Assembly (NCBI RefSeq): GCF_900100435.1
Contig: NZ_FNEX01000005.1
Coordinates: 124,001-188,000, forward strand
Direction of reading: 5' to 3'
DNA from: Pedobacter sp. ok626
GTDB lineage: Bacteria; Bacteroidota; Bacteroidia; Sphingobacteriales; Sphingobacteriaceae
Length of the DNA: 64,000 nucleotides
A program made the position numbers and the translations under genes. Below are positions 53,919-61,766 of this stretch, in pieces (position 1 is the stretch's first letter; the number at the start of each line of letters is the position of its first letter). The notes under the pieces were generated by a model, which did no database searches, had not been told where the DNA came from, and was given only the letters and a program-made list of their open reading frames with translations.

Positions 53919-54125
53919 TCACATATCCAAAAATGATCCGTCAGATTTTGATATTAGATGCAGGTCTTCAACTTCAAACCAACTTTCTTTATGTGTTAGT
54001 TCCCGATCAAAATGACCACATAATGCTTTACCATTTTCCACATCAATCACTGTAGTCTCTAAACCGCTATTTATTAGAGGGTTTTTGTGTCTAACTCTAT
54101 CCCCTGTTTCAATTGTATATTCCAT
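53919..54125 (-). CDS. Small DUF2158-like beta-barrel protein
   Basis: 68 residues from the ATG at 54125 (MEYTIETGDRVRHKN); a longer start at 54143 is less likely. The pattern GDRVRHKNP ... TVIDVENGKALCGHFDRELTHKESWFEVEDLHL is that of small SH3-like barrels such as DUF2158. Function unknown. Leftward, facing the early operon. Confidence 0.55.
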   Translation of the reverse strand: MEYTIETGDRVRHKNPLINSGLETTVIDVENGKALCGHFDRELTHKESWFEVEDLHLISKSDGSFLDM

Positions 54126-54300
54126 ATATTTTATTAAAATCAAATTTGGTTGGAATTTAAGAATTTTCTAATAAGTATGCAGAAAAATGGACAAATCAGG
54201 TTCATATGTGGCTTAGACATGTAAGGGGATAGATATCCGAGCGGTGAATGGTGCTACTAGGTCTGATGTTACTTCCTAGCATTAGTTTAGGAACATAGCA

Positions 54301-54879
54301 CTAATCATCAGAATCCTCTCTATTAAGTTCGTAAACCTTTTTCTTAATTCTTGCAATCATTTTGATTTGATCCTTTTTTTCTTTGATCGCAAGTTTAATC
54401 TCTGCACGATATGCCTTTTCACTCATATTTGCTTCTGCACTTAACTTCTTAACCAGTAAGTTCTCATTCGTTAGAAAAATATTAATGTAAACTGATCTCA
54501 TCATTACTGTAACTAGAACAACATATATATAAATGCTATTCCAAGTCCTGCCAGCACCAAATGTATAAAAAATGAGGATTGTGCAAAATGCAATGGAATA
54601 AATTCTGGTAAACCAAACTGCATATGGCCTATCAGGTAATAATTTCGTTATTTGTCGAATTGTAATATCCGAGGCAAATGTAAATATGATGTTGAAGGCG
54701 ACCATCATTAAAAAACCAACTAATAAATAAATAATTACCAATGCAAATAGATTCATTTCTATCTCCAACATATCGAATTTTTGCTGAAGCCAAAAGCTAA
54801 GTTTCATTAGTAAGAAAAATTGGGTTGTGATATATAATATCATAGCCAGAGAATACAGCGGGTTTCTAAATTCGTGCAT
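54301..54879 (-). CDS. Four-TM membrane protein with basic coiled tail
   Basis: 192 residues with about four membrane segments (residues 8-30, 42-70, 90-108, 114-132) and a charged helical C-terminus (SEKAYRAEIKLAIKEKKDQIKMIARIKKKVYEL). No recognised family. Leftward in the otherwise rightward half of the phage, just before the gap ahead of the terminase genes; likely a lysogen-expressed cargo (inference). Confidence 0.6.
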   Translation of the reverse strand: MHEFRNPLYSLAMILYITTQFFLLMKLSFWLQQKFDMLEIEMNLFALVIIYLLVGFLMMVAFNIIFTFASDITIRQITKLLPDRPYAVWFTRIYSIAFCTILIFYTFGAGRTWNSIYIYVVLVTVMMRSVYINIFLTNENLLVKKLSAEANMSEKAYRAEIKLAIKEKKDQIKMIARIKKKVYELNREDSDD

Positions 54880-54977
54880 TATTTAGAGTTTAGGGATAGT
54901 TTGAGATTAGGTTAATTTTAATTCATTTGAAATTGGATGGCTAATGTAAATATATAAAAACAGATTAAAAGTAAAAG

Positions 54978-55035
54978 CCACCTGAACCTGCAAAAGGATT
55001 GATAACCATCTGCATTAATTTGTAGGTGGTTTTTT
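54978..55035 (-). terminator. Long-loop hairpin after the small leftward genes
   Basis: On the minus strand CCACCT (55029-55024) and AGGTGG (54983-54978) close a ~40-base loop and are followed by CTTTTACTTTT. It may terminate the pair of small leftward genes; the plus strand has its own T-run (TTTTTT from 55030), so it could act both ways. Confidence 0.4.
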
Positions 55036-55132
55036 ATTTAATTATGGCGGTTATAAAATTTAGTAATGCAGTAATCAGACTTAAGATTATTATAATCTCA
55101 CTTATTGTTTTTTTTGAAAATATTTCTTTCAT
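55034..55132 (-). CDS. Small membrane peptide, 32 aa
   Basis: MKEIFSKKTISEIIIILS then LITALLNFITAIIK and stop: a basic N-terminus followed by one long membrane helix. Starts four bases after the stop of the 52-residue frame upstream. It resembles small phage or type I toxin-like membrane peptides in build only. Confidence 0.45.
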   Translation of the reverse strand: MKEIFSKKTISEIIIILSLITALLNFITAIIK

Positions 55133-55136
55133 AGTA

Positions 55137-55295
55137 TTAAGGGCGATATGTAGTCGTTGATTCAAGTAAATTTCCATTTTTGTCGTATTTCTTAGTTTCA
55201 CTTAATGGGTGATTTCTCAACAGCCAAGTAAAAAAGCATTTTATGAGTGTTTTGAAAAACTCAAAGGGTGAAAATTTTATGTTCTTTAAAATCAT
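55137..55295 (-). CDS. Small hypothetical protein, 52 aa
   Basis: Starts MILKNIKFSPFEFFKTLIK, contains CFFTWLLRNHPLSETK, and ends KYDKNGNLLESTTTYRP. The YDKNGNLLE end resembles the YD-type segments of repeat proteins. It sits with the 32-residue gene in a two-gene leftward unit between the four-TM gene and the terminase genes. Family not recognised; the codon pattern and tidy junction favour a real gene. Confidence 0.4.
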   Translation of the reverse strand: MILKNIKFSPFEFFKTLIKCFFTWLLRNHPLSETKKYDKNGNLLESTTTYRP

Positions 55296-55458
55296 AATCC
55301 AAAATTACCTATACAATTAATACGTTTTTATTTTTCTCATTTACTATCTAACGGGAGTAAATATCATAACCATTTTTATTTCTCTATCGTCTAAGTACCG
55401 ACTATCTGCACCTAGTAAGTAATGGTAAATTTCTGTATTATTTATATCCCGATTTAGC

Positions 55459-55480
55459 GGAATTATAACGGAATTATAAC
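55459..55480. repeat. Tandem 11-bp repeat upstream of the small terminase gene
   Basis: GGAATTATAAC occurs twice in direct contact (55459-55469, 55470-55480), each flanked by C and G. The period is about one helical turn. It lies 180 bp ahead of the small terminase gene, where packaging (cos/pac) or late-activator sites are often placed. Confidence 0.5.
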
Positions 55481-55634
55481 GATGTAAATCATACTGTTTT
55501 TTCATATGCTAAAATTACCTCGGATTATGTTATGTGTCAATATGTACACCTTACAAAGGCTTTACGGTTTGGAGTTAATAAAGAAAAACTAAACTTTATT
55601 AAGTTGTTGCATCTCTAATAAGCCCTTATTGAAG

Positions 55635-55655
55635 CTATTTATCTGAAAGAATCAG
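55635..55655 (+). promoter_or_regulatory. Leader repeat before the small terminase gene
   Basis: CTATTTATCTGAAAGAATCAG, matching 61740-61760 (CTATTTATCTGAAACAATCAG) at all but one base; the CTGA/TCAG ends can form a small hairpin. Both copies are followed within a few bases by ATGGCA and a run of A. Confidence 0.6.
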
Positions 55656-55658
55656 GTA

Positions 55659-56060
55659 ATGGCAGCAAAAAAAGACAATAAATATGCAGAAAAATGGACT
55701 AAACAAGTCGTTTTAGATCATTTAACACAAATTTTGCAAAAGGTAAAAACAGATAAGATTTTTTATCTGGGTGTTGCGTTGGCTGAACTAGACCTTTATC
55801 ATCAAGTATGGTCAGAATGGACTAAAAAATTCGAGACTGATAAGCAAGTTTCCGACACAATAAAAAGGATTGAAGGTCTTATTGAAGCTAACATACTACA
55901 GCTTGCAGGTTCAAACAAGATGAATACTGCCATTGCAATATTTGTATTAAAAAATAAGTACAAATGGAGCGATAAACATGAGGTTGACCACACCAGTAAA
56001 GGTGAGTCAATTGTCTGGAATGAGGTGAAAACCTATGATAATGGAAAGGATTCTGAATAA
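55659..56060 (+). CDS. terS: Terminase small subunit
   Basis: 133 residues. Helical, with a basic N-terminus (MAAKKDNKYAEKWTKQ) and the C-terminal FVLKNKYKWSDKHEVDHTSKGESI segment typical of small terminase subunits of HK97-type phages. It binds the packaging site and hands DNA to the large subunit, which starts directly after its stop codon. Confidence 0.85.
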   Translation: MAAKKDNKYAEKWTKQVVLDHLTQILQKVKTDKIFYLGVALAELDLYHQVWSEWTKKFETDKQVSDTIKRIEGLIEANILQLAGSNKMNTAIAIFVLKNKYKWSDKHEVDHTSKGESIVWNEVKTYDNGKDSE

Positions 56061-57359
56061 TTGAATCTAACCATTAAACAAACTATTGCACTAGACCTAT
56101 TAGAGGATGATATCACTACTGAGATCATCTTTGGAGGTGGTGCAGGATCAGCAAAGTCATTCTTAGGATGTTATTGGGTTTTAAAAAACTGCTTAAAATA
56201 CACTGGTTGCAGATATTTAATAGGTAGATCAAAATTAAAAAGCCTTAAAGAAACCACATTAAACAGCTTATTCGATGTCTGTAAATTACAGGGATTAGTA
56301 CCAAATGAGCATTTCAATTATAACCAACAATCAGGTGTAATTAAGTTCTTCAATGGTTCTGAAATCATTCTTAAAGACTTATTCACATATCCAAGTGATC
56401 CAAATTTTGATTCATTAGGTTCATTAGAGATCACAGGAGCATTCATTGATGAGTGCAACCAGGTCAGCGAAAAGGCGTGGTTAATAGTGAAGTCACGTAT
56501 CAGGTATAAATTAGATGAGTTTGACATTATTCCAAAGATTTTGGGCACATGTAACCCTAGTAAAAATTGGGTTTACAGTGAGTTTTATAAGAAAAGTAAT
56601 GATGGCTCATTAGAGCAATATAAGAGGTTTATACAGGCTTTAGTAACAGATAACCCTTATATATCACAACATTATATTGATTCATTACACACCTTAGATC
56701 AGGCATCTAAGGAACGTTTATTATTCGGGAATTGGGATTATGATTCTGATCCATCAACACTCTTATCATTTGATCAGATATTGGATTTATTCACAAATAA
56801 ACATGTTTCACCTGATCCTACAAAGAAAGCTATAACAGCAGATATAGCTATGCAGGGAGCTGATAAGTTGGTGATAACCTATTGGAATGGATTCATTGCA
56901 GAACAAATTAACGTAATACCAAAGAGTGATGGACCTGGAGTAATTACAGCAATAGAAAATATGTCTAACACCTATGGAGTGCCAAAGAGCAGAATAGTAT
57001 ATGATGCTGATGGTGTTGGCTCATTCGTAGGTGGATTCCTCCAAGGTGCAAAAGCATTCCATAATGGTGGTAAAGCCCTAAACAACGAAAACTATAAAAA
57101 TCTTAAAACTCAATGTATCTACAAGTTTTGTGAGAGAGCATCATCTAGTGGTTATTACATCAAAGACCTAAGGTATAAACAAGATATAATAGTGGAATTA
57201 GAGCAGCTTAAACGCTGTAATATGGATAATGATACAGGTAAGTTGGAGGTGATCGGGAAAGATCAGATTAAACAGATCATAGGCCATAGCCCCGATTTTT
57301 CAGACAGTTTAATTATGCGTGAATACCTCGAATTAAAACAACCTTTCTTTTTCGTATAG
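56061..57359 (+). CDS. terL: Terminase large subunit (PBSX/Terminase_3 type)
   Basis: 432 residues. ATPase: Walker A GGGAGSAKS at 25-33, Walker B GAFIDE at about 126-131, coupling motif LGTCNPS near 165. Nuclease: RNase H-like domain starting at ITADIAMQGADKLVI near 255, with further acidic residues in VYDADGVGS and SPDFSDSL. The start must be the TTG at 56061: an in-frame stop (TAA, the stop of the small subunit frame) precedes it directly and the next in-frame start would remove the Walker A. Confidence 0.94.
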   Translation: MNLTIKQTIALDLLEDDITTEIIFGGGAGSAKSFLGCYWVLKNCLKYTGCRYLIGRSKLKSLKETTLNSLFDVCKLQGLVPNEHFNYNQQSGVIKFFNGSEIILKDLFTYPSDPNFDSLGSLEITGAFIDECNQVSEKAWLIVKSRIRYKLDEFDIIPKILGTCNPSKNWVYSEFYKKSNDGSLEQYKRFIQALVTDNPYISQHYIDSLHTLDQASKERLLFGNWDYDSDPSTLLSFDQILDLFTNKHVSPDPTKKAITADIAMQGADKLVITYWNGFIAEQINVIPKSDGPGVITAIENMSNTYGVPKSRIVYDADGVGSFVGGFLQGAKAFHNGGKALNNENYKNLKTQCIYKFCERASSSGYYIKDLRYKQDIIVELEQLKRCNMDNDTGKLEVIGKDQIKQIIGHSPDFSDSLIMREYLELKQPFFFV

Positions 57360-57428
57360 AACAGACTATTTATAAACATATACCCTCATTACATGAGAGA
57401 TTACAACAAAAGATTAAAACAATGAAGC

Positions 57429-58781
57429 GTGGCATTTTTAGACCTATTTTTTTACAACAATAAACCTGAGCCAATACGGCAAAAGGCACAAACAGCACCA
57501 ATAGTATATCCATTGATCAATAATGGTGTGACGTGGTTTACCGATAATAGTACTCAGTACATTACAAACGGATATACAAGTAACCCTGTAATTTATTCGA
57601 TAGTGAAGCAAATTTCAGATAAGATTGCAGCAGTGCCATTCTACTTATATACCATTGAAAAGGATAAACAGAAAGATTTCAAAAGGTATAAATCATTTAA
57701 TACTAGTAACAACCTGATGAGCGTGGAAGCGTTCAAATGCAAGTCTTCATCAATGGTAGAAGTGCATAGCCACGCCATTATGAACATACTGGAACAACCG
57801 AATCCTAATCAGGGATGGTCTGATTTTGTGAAAGAGGTTGTTGGTTATAAGTTGGTTACTGGTAACAGTTACATATATGGTGCTAAGCCTGAGTTTGGGG
57901 TGAATAAGGATAAAATAATATCTCTTACAGCATTACCTGCTCAGTTAATGAATATTGTAGCAAGCAATAATCAGGTAGATTACTATAATCTAATTGGTAA
58001 CAATCAAAGGTTGGAAAAGGAGAATATTCTGCATCTCAAATTTTGGAACCCTGACTTTTCATCAAGTCAAAATGTATATGGTATGTCACCATTACGTGCA
58101 GGACTTAAAGTAATGTCATTAAATAATGAGGCTTACAATGCACAAGCTAATGTGATGGCAAATAGAGGTGCATTTGGTATGTTGACCGCTTCAGGCGCTG
58201 AGAGTCCAGAGCAAATGGAACAAATGAAAGATCGGTTCAAAACTGCGTCAGCAGGTGAAATTATGATAGTTTCACAGGAATTATCGTGGACTCAATTTGG
58301 ACAGCCATCAGATGAGTTACAGATTTTGGAATCAATGGATATTAATTTACGTGACTTATGTAATATTTACTCATTTCCATCTCTTTTACTTGGAAACACA
58401 AACGATAAAACATATTCCAACTACAGCGAAGCAGCCAAACAAATGGTATTTAACACATGTGTACCACTGTTAACTGAGTTAAGAGATAATTTGAATAAAT
58501 GGCTTGTAGCACCATATAGTAAAGCCGATGGTAAGCAATATTATATAGATTTTGATATTACTGTTTTACCAGAATTAGCTCAAAACATCAATGAGTTGAT
58601 TGATCAGCTCGAACGCCAATATTGGTTAACACCAAATGAGAAGAGAGCTGCAGTTAAATTTGGTACTCTTCCCGATCCTGCAATGGATAAAATATACATA
58701 CCTAATAGTCTAGTACCAATTGATGAACAATCAATATCATTGGATAACACTAATAATCAGGATTTAAGCGATTATCAATAA
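57429..58781 (+). CDS. Phage portal protein (HK97 family)
   Basis: 450 residues from a GTG at 57429 (reads MAFLDLFF). HK97 portal features: NPVIYSIVKQISDKIAAVPFYLY near 53, NPNQGWSDFVKEVVGYKLVTGNSYIYG near 118, ENILHLKFWNP, SPLRAGLKVM and the NRGAFGMLTASG stretch near 240. Forms the dodecameric DNA gate at one capsid vertex. A CTATTTAT word lies 56 bp before the start. Confidence 0.92.
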   Translation: MAFLDLFFYNNKPEPIRQKAQTAPIVYPLINNGVTWFTDNSTQYITNGYTSNPVIYSIVKQISDKIAAVPFYLYTIEKDKQKDFKRYKSFNTSNNLMSVEAFKCKSSSMVEVHSHAIMNILEQPNPNQGWSDFVKEVVGYKLVTGNSYIYGAKPEFGVNKDKIISLTALPAQLMNIVASNNQVDYYNLIGNNQRLEKENILHLKFWNPDFSSSQNVYGMSPLRAGLKVMSLNNEAYNAQANVMANRGAFGMLTASGAESPEQMEQMKDRFKTASAGEIMIVSQELSWTQFGQPSDELQILESMDINLRDLCNIYSFPSLLLGNTNDKTYSNYSEAAKQMVFNTCVPLLTELRDNLNKWLVAPYSKADGKQYYIDFDITVLPELAQNINELIDQLERQYWLTPNEKRAAVKFGTLPDPAMDKIYIPNSLVPIDEQSISLDNTNNQDLSDYQ

Positions 58782-58812
58782 GCTTTTCAAAGGATCACAT
58801 AATATATAGATT

Positions 58813-60489
58813 ATGAATGAAAAGCAGTATTACAGGGCTTATAGTAACCTGATTAAAAGACATGAGAGACTATCTTATCAGATTGTTTTAAAAGGATTTA
58901 AACAGATATATACTAAAGCAGCAAAGGAATATTTAAACAATCCATCTATTCCAATCGATCTATTGGTATCAGAATCTGATACATTAGATATTCTGGTTAA
59001 CATATATAATAGTGTTGGTATGGCTACTGCATCTATGGTATTTCAATCATTGCCGAAGCAGAAAGCTAGTAATCTAATATTACAGACTAAAGCCAAAAAG
59101 CCAACTCAATACAAACCAACACCTGAACCACCAATAGATCATATCAATTACTGGAAAACTGAGTTTTTGCGGTTTACTCAAAGTAAGGATTGTGCAAAAA
59201 AGGTATCTGGTATAACCAAAACCACAAAGGAGCAGATCAGACAGGTGATGCAACAGGCAGTTGAAGAACAGTTATCACATAAACAAACTGCTAAGCTGAT
59301 ATTGGAAAAGGCTGATGCAATAGATACAAAGAAACGTGCATTGCTCATCGCCAGAACGGAAAATGCAGTTGGAAGTAACAAAGGAGCAATGTATGCTGCA
59401 AAATCTAGTGGTTTAGTTTTATACAAAAAATGGATAGCAAGATCTGGTGATAGTCGTACACGTGATGCGCATGCGGGGATGGTAGATTCTACACCGATTC
59501 CAATTGATCAGGCGTTTGAGGTTGGGGGTGAAAAGATGATGCAGCCAGGTGATAGCTCACTAGGTGCTAAAGCACATAATATATGTAATTGTAGATGCAC
59601 CGTTGCATTTATCCCTGCGTCAGAAGTGATTCAACAAGGTGTTAACAATCCAGTGCCAGTTAAAAAACCAGTAAAACAACCTGATTTATTTGATAAACCA
59701 ATTTTAATACAGGATCTGAATAGATTTAAACCTGCTTCAACAGTTAAGGAGGCACAACAATGGATTGTCAATAACCAAATAGCTAAAGAGGCAAACATTG
59801 ATTGGATTAAAGATGTTGATGTAGCTAATGAGGTGAATGGGGTACTATTTGAACTTAAAAATAGATTTGGTTTTGATTCATTGGTACAAATCGGTAATAA
59901 TCCTAAACAAAATAGTGCATTGATGAGTGCCAATTATAAGACTTTGAATATTAGAAACTCATATTGGAAGACCAACGATATTATAAAAAAGAACTACCAA
60001 AGTAATACATCAGAGGGGTATCAGGTAAGAATGACTAAAAATTTGGAGATTGCCAGACATAATTATGAAAGTACTAAGAATTACAGGTGGTTGAAAATAG
60101 TTAAGGAGTACGAAGAGCATATTAAATTCAAAAGATGGACAGTTGAATATGGTGCGGATAAATATCTGGAAACAACAATCCACCACGAATTTGGTCATAT
60201 TCTACACGATCAATTAGCAGGTGGTATTAATGGTGCTAGGGTATTATCAGAAGCCCGTAAGGCAAAACAAGGCTATATCCAAATGGCTGAGCAATTGAAT
60301 AATGAACAGATTGAAATATATAGACTTGCCAAAAAAAATGGCGATATTTATAAGGTTTCTGCGTATGGATCTTCTGATCACAGAGAGTTTTTTAGTGAAA
60401 CCTTTGTAATGTATATGGCGAAAGATCCTGAGCTACCTGTTTACATCAGTAGTTTTTTTGATAAGTTTTTCACTTTATCAAAGATGTAA
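58813..60489 (+). CDS. MuF-type head morphogenesis protein fused to a zincin metallopeptidase domain
   Basis: 558 residues. Residues 1-275 are a SPP1 gp7/Mu F head protein: LLIARTENAVGSNKGAMYAAK, WIARSGDSRTRDAHAGMVDS and the Cys-rich end AHNICNCRCTVAFIP. A linker (PVPVKKPVKQPDLFDKPI) leads to a C-terminal domain (about 300-558) with the zinc motif HHEFGHILHD (HExxH at 458-462) and a later YGSSDHREFFSETFVMYMA, whose Glu could be the third ligand. MuF proteins are known to carry polymorphic toxin domains at the C-terminus; the peptidase may enter the host with the DNA or process head proteins (inference). Confidence 0.88.
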   Translation: MNEKQYYRAYSNLIKRHERLSYQIVLKGFKQIYTKAAKEYLNNPSIPIDLLVSESDTLDILVNIYNSVGMATASMVFQSLPKQKASNLILQTKAKKPTQYKPTPEPPIDHINYWKTEFLRFTQSKDCAKKVSGITKTTKEQIRQVMQQAVEEQLSHKQTAKLILEKADAIDTKKRALLIARTENAVGSNKGAMYAAKSSGLVLYKKWIARSGDSRTRDAHAGMVDSTPIPIDQAFEVGGEKMMQPGDSSLGAKAHNICNCRCTVAFIPASEVIQQGVNNPVPVKKPVKQPDLFDKPILIQDLNRFKPASTVKEAQQWIVNNQIAKEANIDWIKDVDVANEVNGVLFELKNRFGFDSLVQIGNNPKQNSALMSANYKTLNIRNSYWKTNDIIKKNYQSNTSEGYQVRMTKNLEIARHNYESTKNYRWLKIVKEYEEHIKFKRWTVEYGADKYLETTIHHEFGHILHDQLAGGINGARVLSEARKAKQGYIQMAEQLNNEQIEIYRLAKKNGDIYKVSAYGSSDHREFFSETFVMYMAKDPELPVYISSFFDKFFTLSKM

Positions 60490-60501
60490 GTATTTATAAA
60501 T

Positions 60502-60741
60502 ATGATTAAAGACATAAAATATTGTAGTAAGTGCATTAATTTCAATGGTGATGATTTTACATGCGCAGCATTCCCGAATGGCATTCCTAATGAGATCTTA
60601 TCTGGCAAAATAAAGCATATTTCAAAATTCCCAGAACAGATTGGTGATGATGTTTTCTTTGATAAGATTCAATTCCTTAAAGATGGTGGTATTGATACCA
60701 GAGACCTAGAAGAATGGGATGATATGATTATTGAGGATTAA
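60502..60741 (+). CDS. Small Cys-containing phage protein
   Basis: 79 residues: YCSKCINFNGDDFTCAAFPNGIPNEILSGKIKH, then IGDDVFFDKI. Three Cys in a CxxC...C arrangement suggest metal binding. This pattern, C..C ... TC.AFP.GIP.EI..G, is one I recognise from small proteins beside MuF genes, with no known function. Starts 12 bp after the MuF gene; a GTATTTAT word lies four bases before its ATG. Confidence 0.7.
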   Translation: MIKDIKYCSKCINFNGDDFTCAAFPNGIPNEILSGKIKHISKFPEQIGDDVFFDKIQFLKDGGIDTRDLEEWDDMIIED

Positions 60742-60742
60742 T

Positions 60743-61138
60743 TTATTGCTTACGTTTTTTCTTGATGGATGTTGAATCTTTAGAACTGGCTTCAACATTA
60801 AATAGATATTTTACGACAAATAATAGAAATCCACACACATTGGCAGTTGTTGTTCCGATTAATAAGGAAAGCACTGTGTCAGAGAGTTTTAAATCACCTC
60901 TACCAGCTGCAATTAAAATGATGAGAACCATAGTTAACCAAATGCATACTAATGAGAATATTAGGTCTGCATATACTTTTCTTTGTTCAATATTTTGTGC
61001 ATAGTTTTTATTCATTAAAGAACGAGCTTCGAATTCCAAATCAAATACTTCAGCAATGCTCTTTTCATCAGCGTTATCCTTTATTTCTGGTTTTTCTACT
61101 GATTCTTCAAAAAGTTCTTCGGAAAATAGCTCAGGCAT
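60743..61138 (-). CDS. Two-TM membrane protein, candidate toxin partner of the Panacea protein
   Basis: 131 residues: an acidic cytoplasmic N-terminal half (ELFEESVEKPEIKDNADEKSIAEVFDLEFEA), then two membrane segments (about 60-80, LIFSLVCIWLTMVLIILIAA; about 90-112, LSLLIGTTTANVCGFLLFVV) and a basic tail KKKRKQ. The start ATG overlaps the stop of the Panacea gene (TAATG), so the two are made together. It is inserted against the direction of the head genes and ends 1 bp from the end of the 60502 gene. Family not recognised; toxin role is inferred from the partner. Confidence 0.65.
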   Translation of the reverse strand: MPELFSEELFEESVEKPEIKDNADEKSIAEVFDLEFEARSLMNKNYAQNIEQRKVYADLIFSLVCIWLTMVLIILIAAGRGDLKLSDTVLSLLIGTTTANVCGFLLFVVKYLFNVEASSKDSTSIKKKRKQ

Positions 61139-61593
61139 TATTTCTTTTTTAAAAATTTCTTGAAATAATCTATCATATATTCATTTGGGATTATTGGTTT
61201 TTGTTCCTGAACAGCCTTAGTCCAAGGTGAATCTTCTTTATGTGACCAATTTGATAATTGTATACCATCTTTATCTTTACATGCTTTCCAAGTAAATTCT
61301 AGTACTGCTTTTATATCTGAATCCGATAGATTAACGGGGGATGAGTATAGACTTAGCAAGTTGTTAGTTATCCTTCCGCTTCCAAATACTCTTAAAGAGT
61401 CATAAAGTGGCCTGATTACGGGGCCATAACTCCAAGCCTCTACATTTTCATTAACTAAAGGTTTTTCTTTTAAGGCTAAATAGAATCCATTGGCTATATA
61501 AACCATTTTTTGTAGTTGCATATTAGTAAGGCGAATATCTTCTTGAAAAGATTTCTCTATGAAATGTGAAGCTATTCCTAATGCTGATTCCAT
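61138..61593 (-). CDS. Panacea-domain (DUF4065, SocA-like) antitoxin candidate
   Basis: 151 residues filling one DUF4065/Panacea domain: IRLTNMQLQKMVYIANGFYLALKEKPL, ENVEAWSYGPVIRPLYDSLRVFG, SDIKAVLEFTWKACKDKDGIQLSNWSHKEDSPWTKAVQ. The domain is known as a promiscuous antitoxin domain in two-gene units, often in prophages, and includes the SocA proteolysis adaptor. First gene of the leftward pair; its promoter must lie in 61594-61766, back to back with the prohead protease gene. Confidence 0.82.
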   Translation of the reverse strand: MESALGIASHFIEKSFQEDIRLTNMQLQKMVYIANGFYLALKEKPLVNENVEAWSYGPVIRPLYDSLRVFGSGRITNNLLSLYSSPVNLSDSDIKAVLEFTWKACKDKDGIQLSNWSHKEDSPWTKAVQEQKPIIPNEYMIDYFKKFLKKK

Positions 61594-61685
61594 TGTTTAA
61601 TTATTTTAATATAAATATCTACATATTTTTAATATTGTACATACTATTAAAGTAAAATTTGTCGGATGTATAAAGGAAGTCAGTG

Positions 61686-61720
61686 GTCTTAAGACTAATA
61701 ATATTAAGTTTTAAGACTTA
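61686..61720. promoter_or_regulatory. Repeated TTAAGACT sites between the Panacea and protease genes
   Basis: TTAAGACTAA (61689-61698) and TTAAGACTTA (61711-61720) lie 22 bp apart, two helical turns; the first is part of a perfect palindrome GTCTTAAGAC (61686-61695). Possible operator for autoregulation of the Panacea pair or a phage regulator. Confidence 0.45.
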
Positions 61721-61739
61721 GTAAAGCCTATTCAACAGC

Positions 61740-61760
61740 CTATTTATCTGAAACAATCAG
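61740..61760 (+). promoter_or_regulatory. Leader repeat before the prohead protease gene
   Basis: CTATTTATCTGAAACAATCAG, the second copy of the 55635-55655 leader, placed 7 bases before the start codon. It would let the capsid genes restart transcription or translation after the inserted leftward pair. Confidence 0.6.
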
Positions 61761-61766
61761 ATATAA

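Larger units (their letters stand above)
55296..55658. promoter_or_regulatory. Gene-free region ahead of the packaging genes
   Basis: About 360 bp with no convincing reading frame on either strand. It holds the 11-bp tandem repeat and, at its right end, a CTATTTATCTGAAAGAATCAG leader that recurs before the prohead protease gene. It must contain the promoter of the late head genes and may contain the packaging site. Confidence 0.5.
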
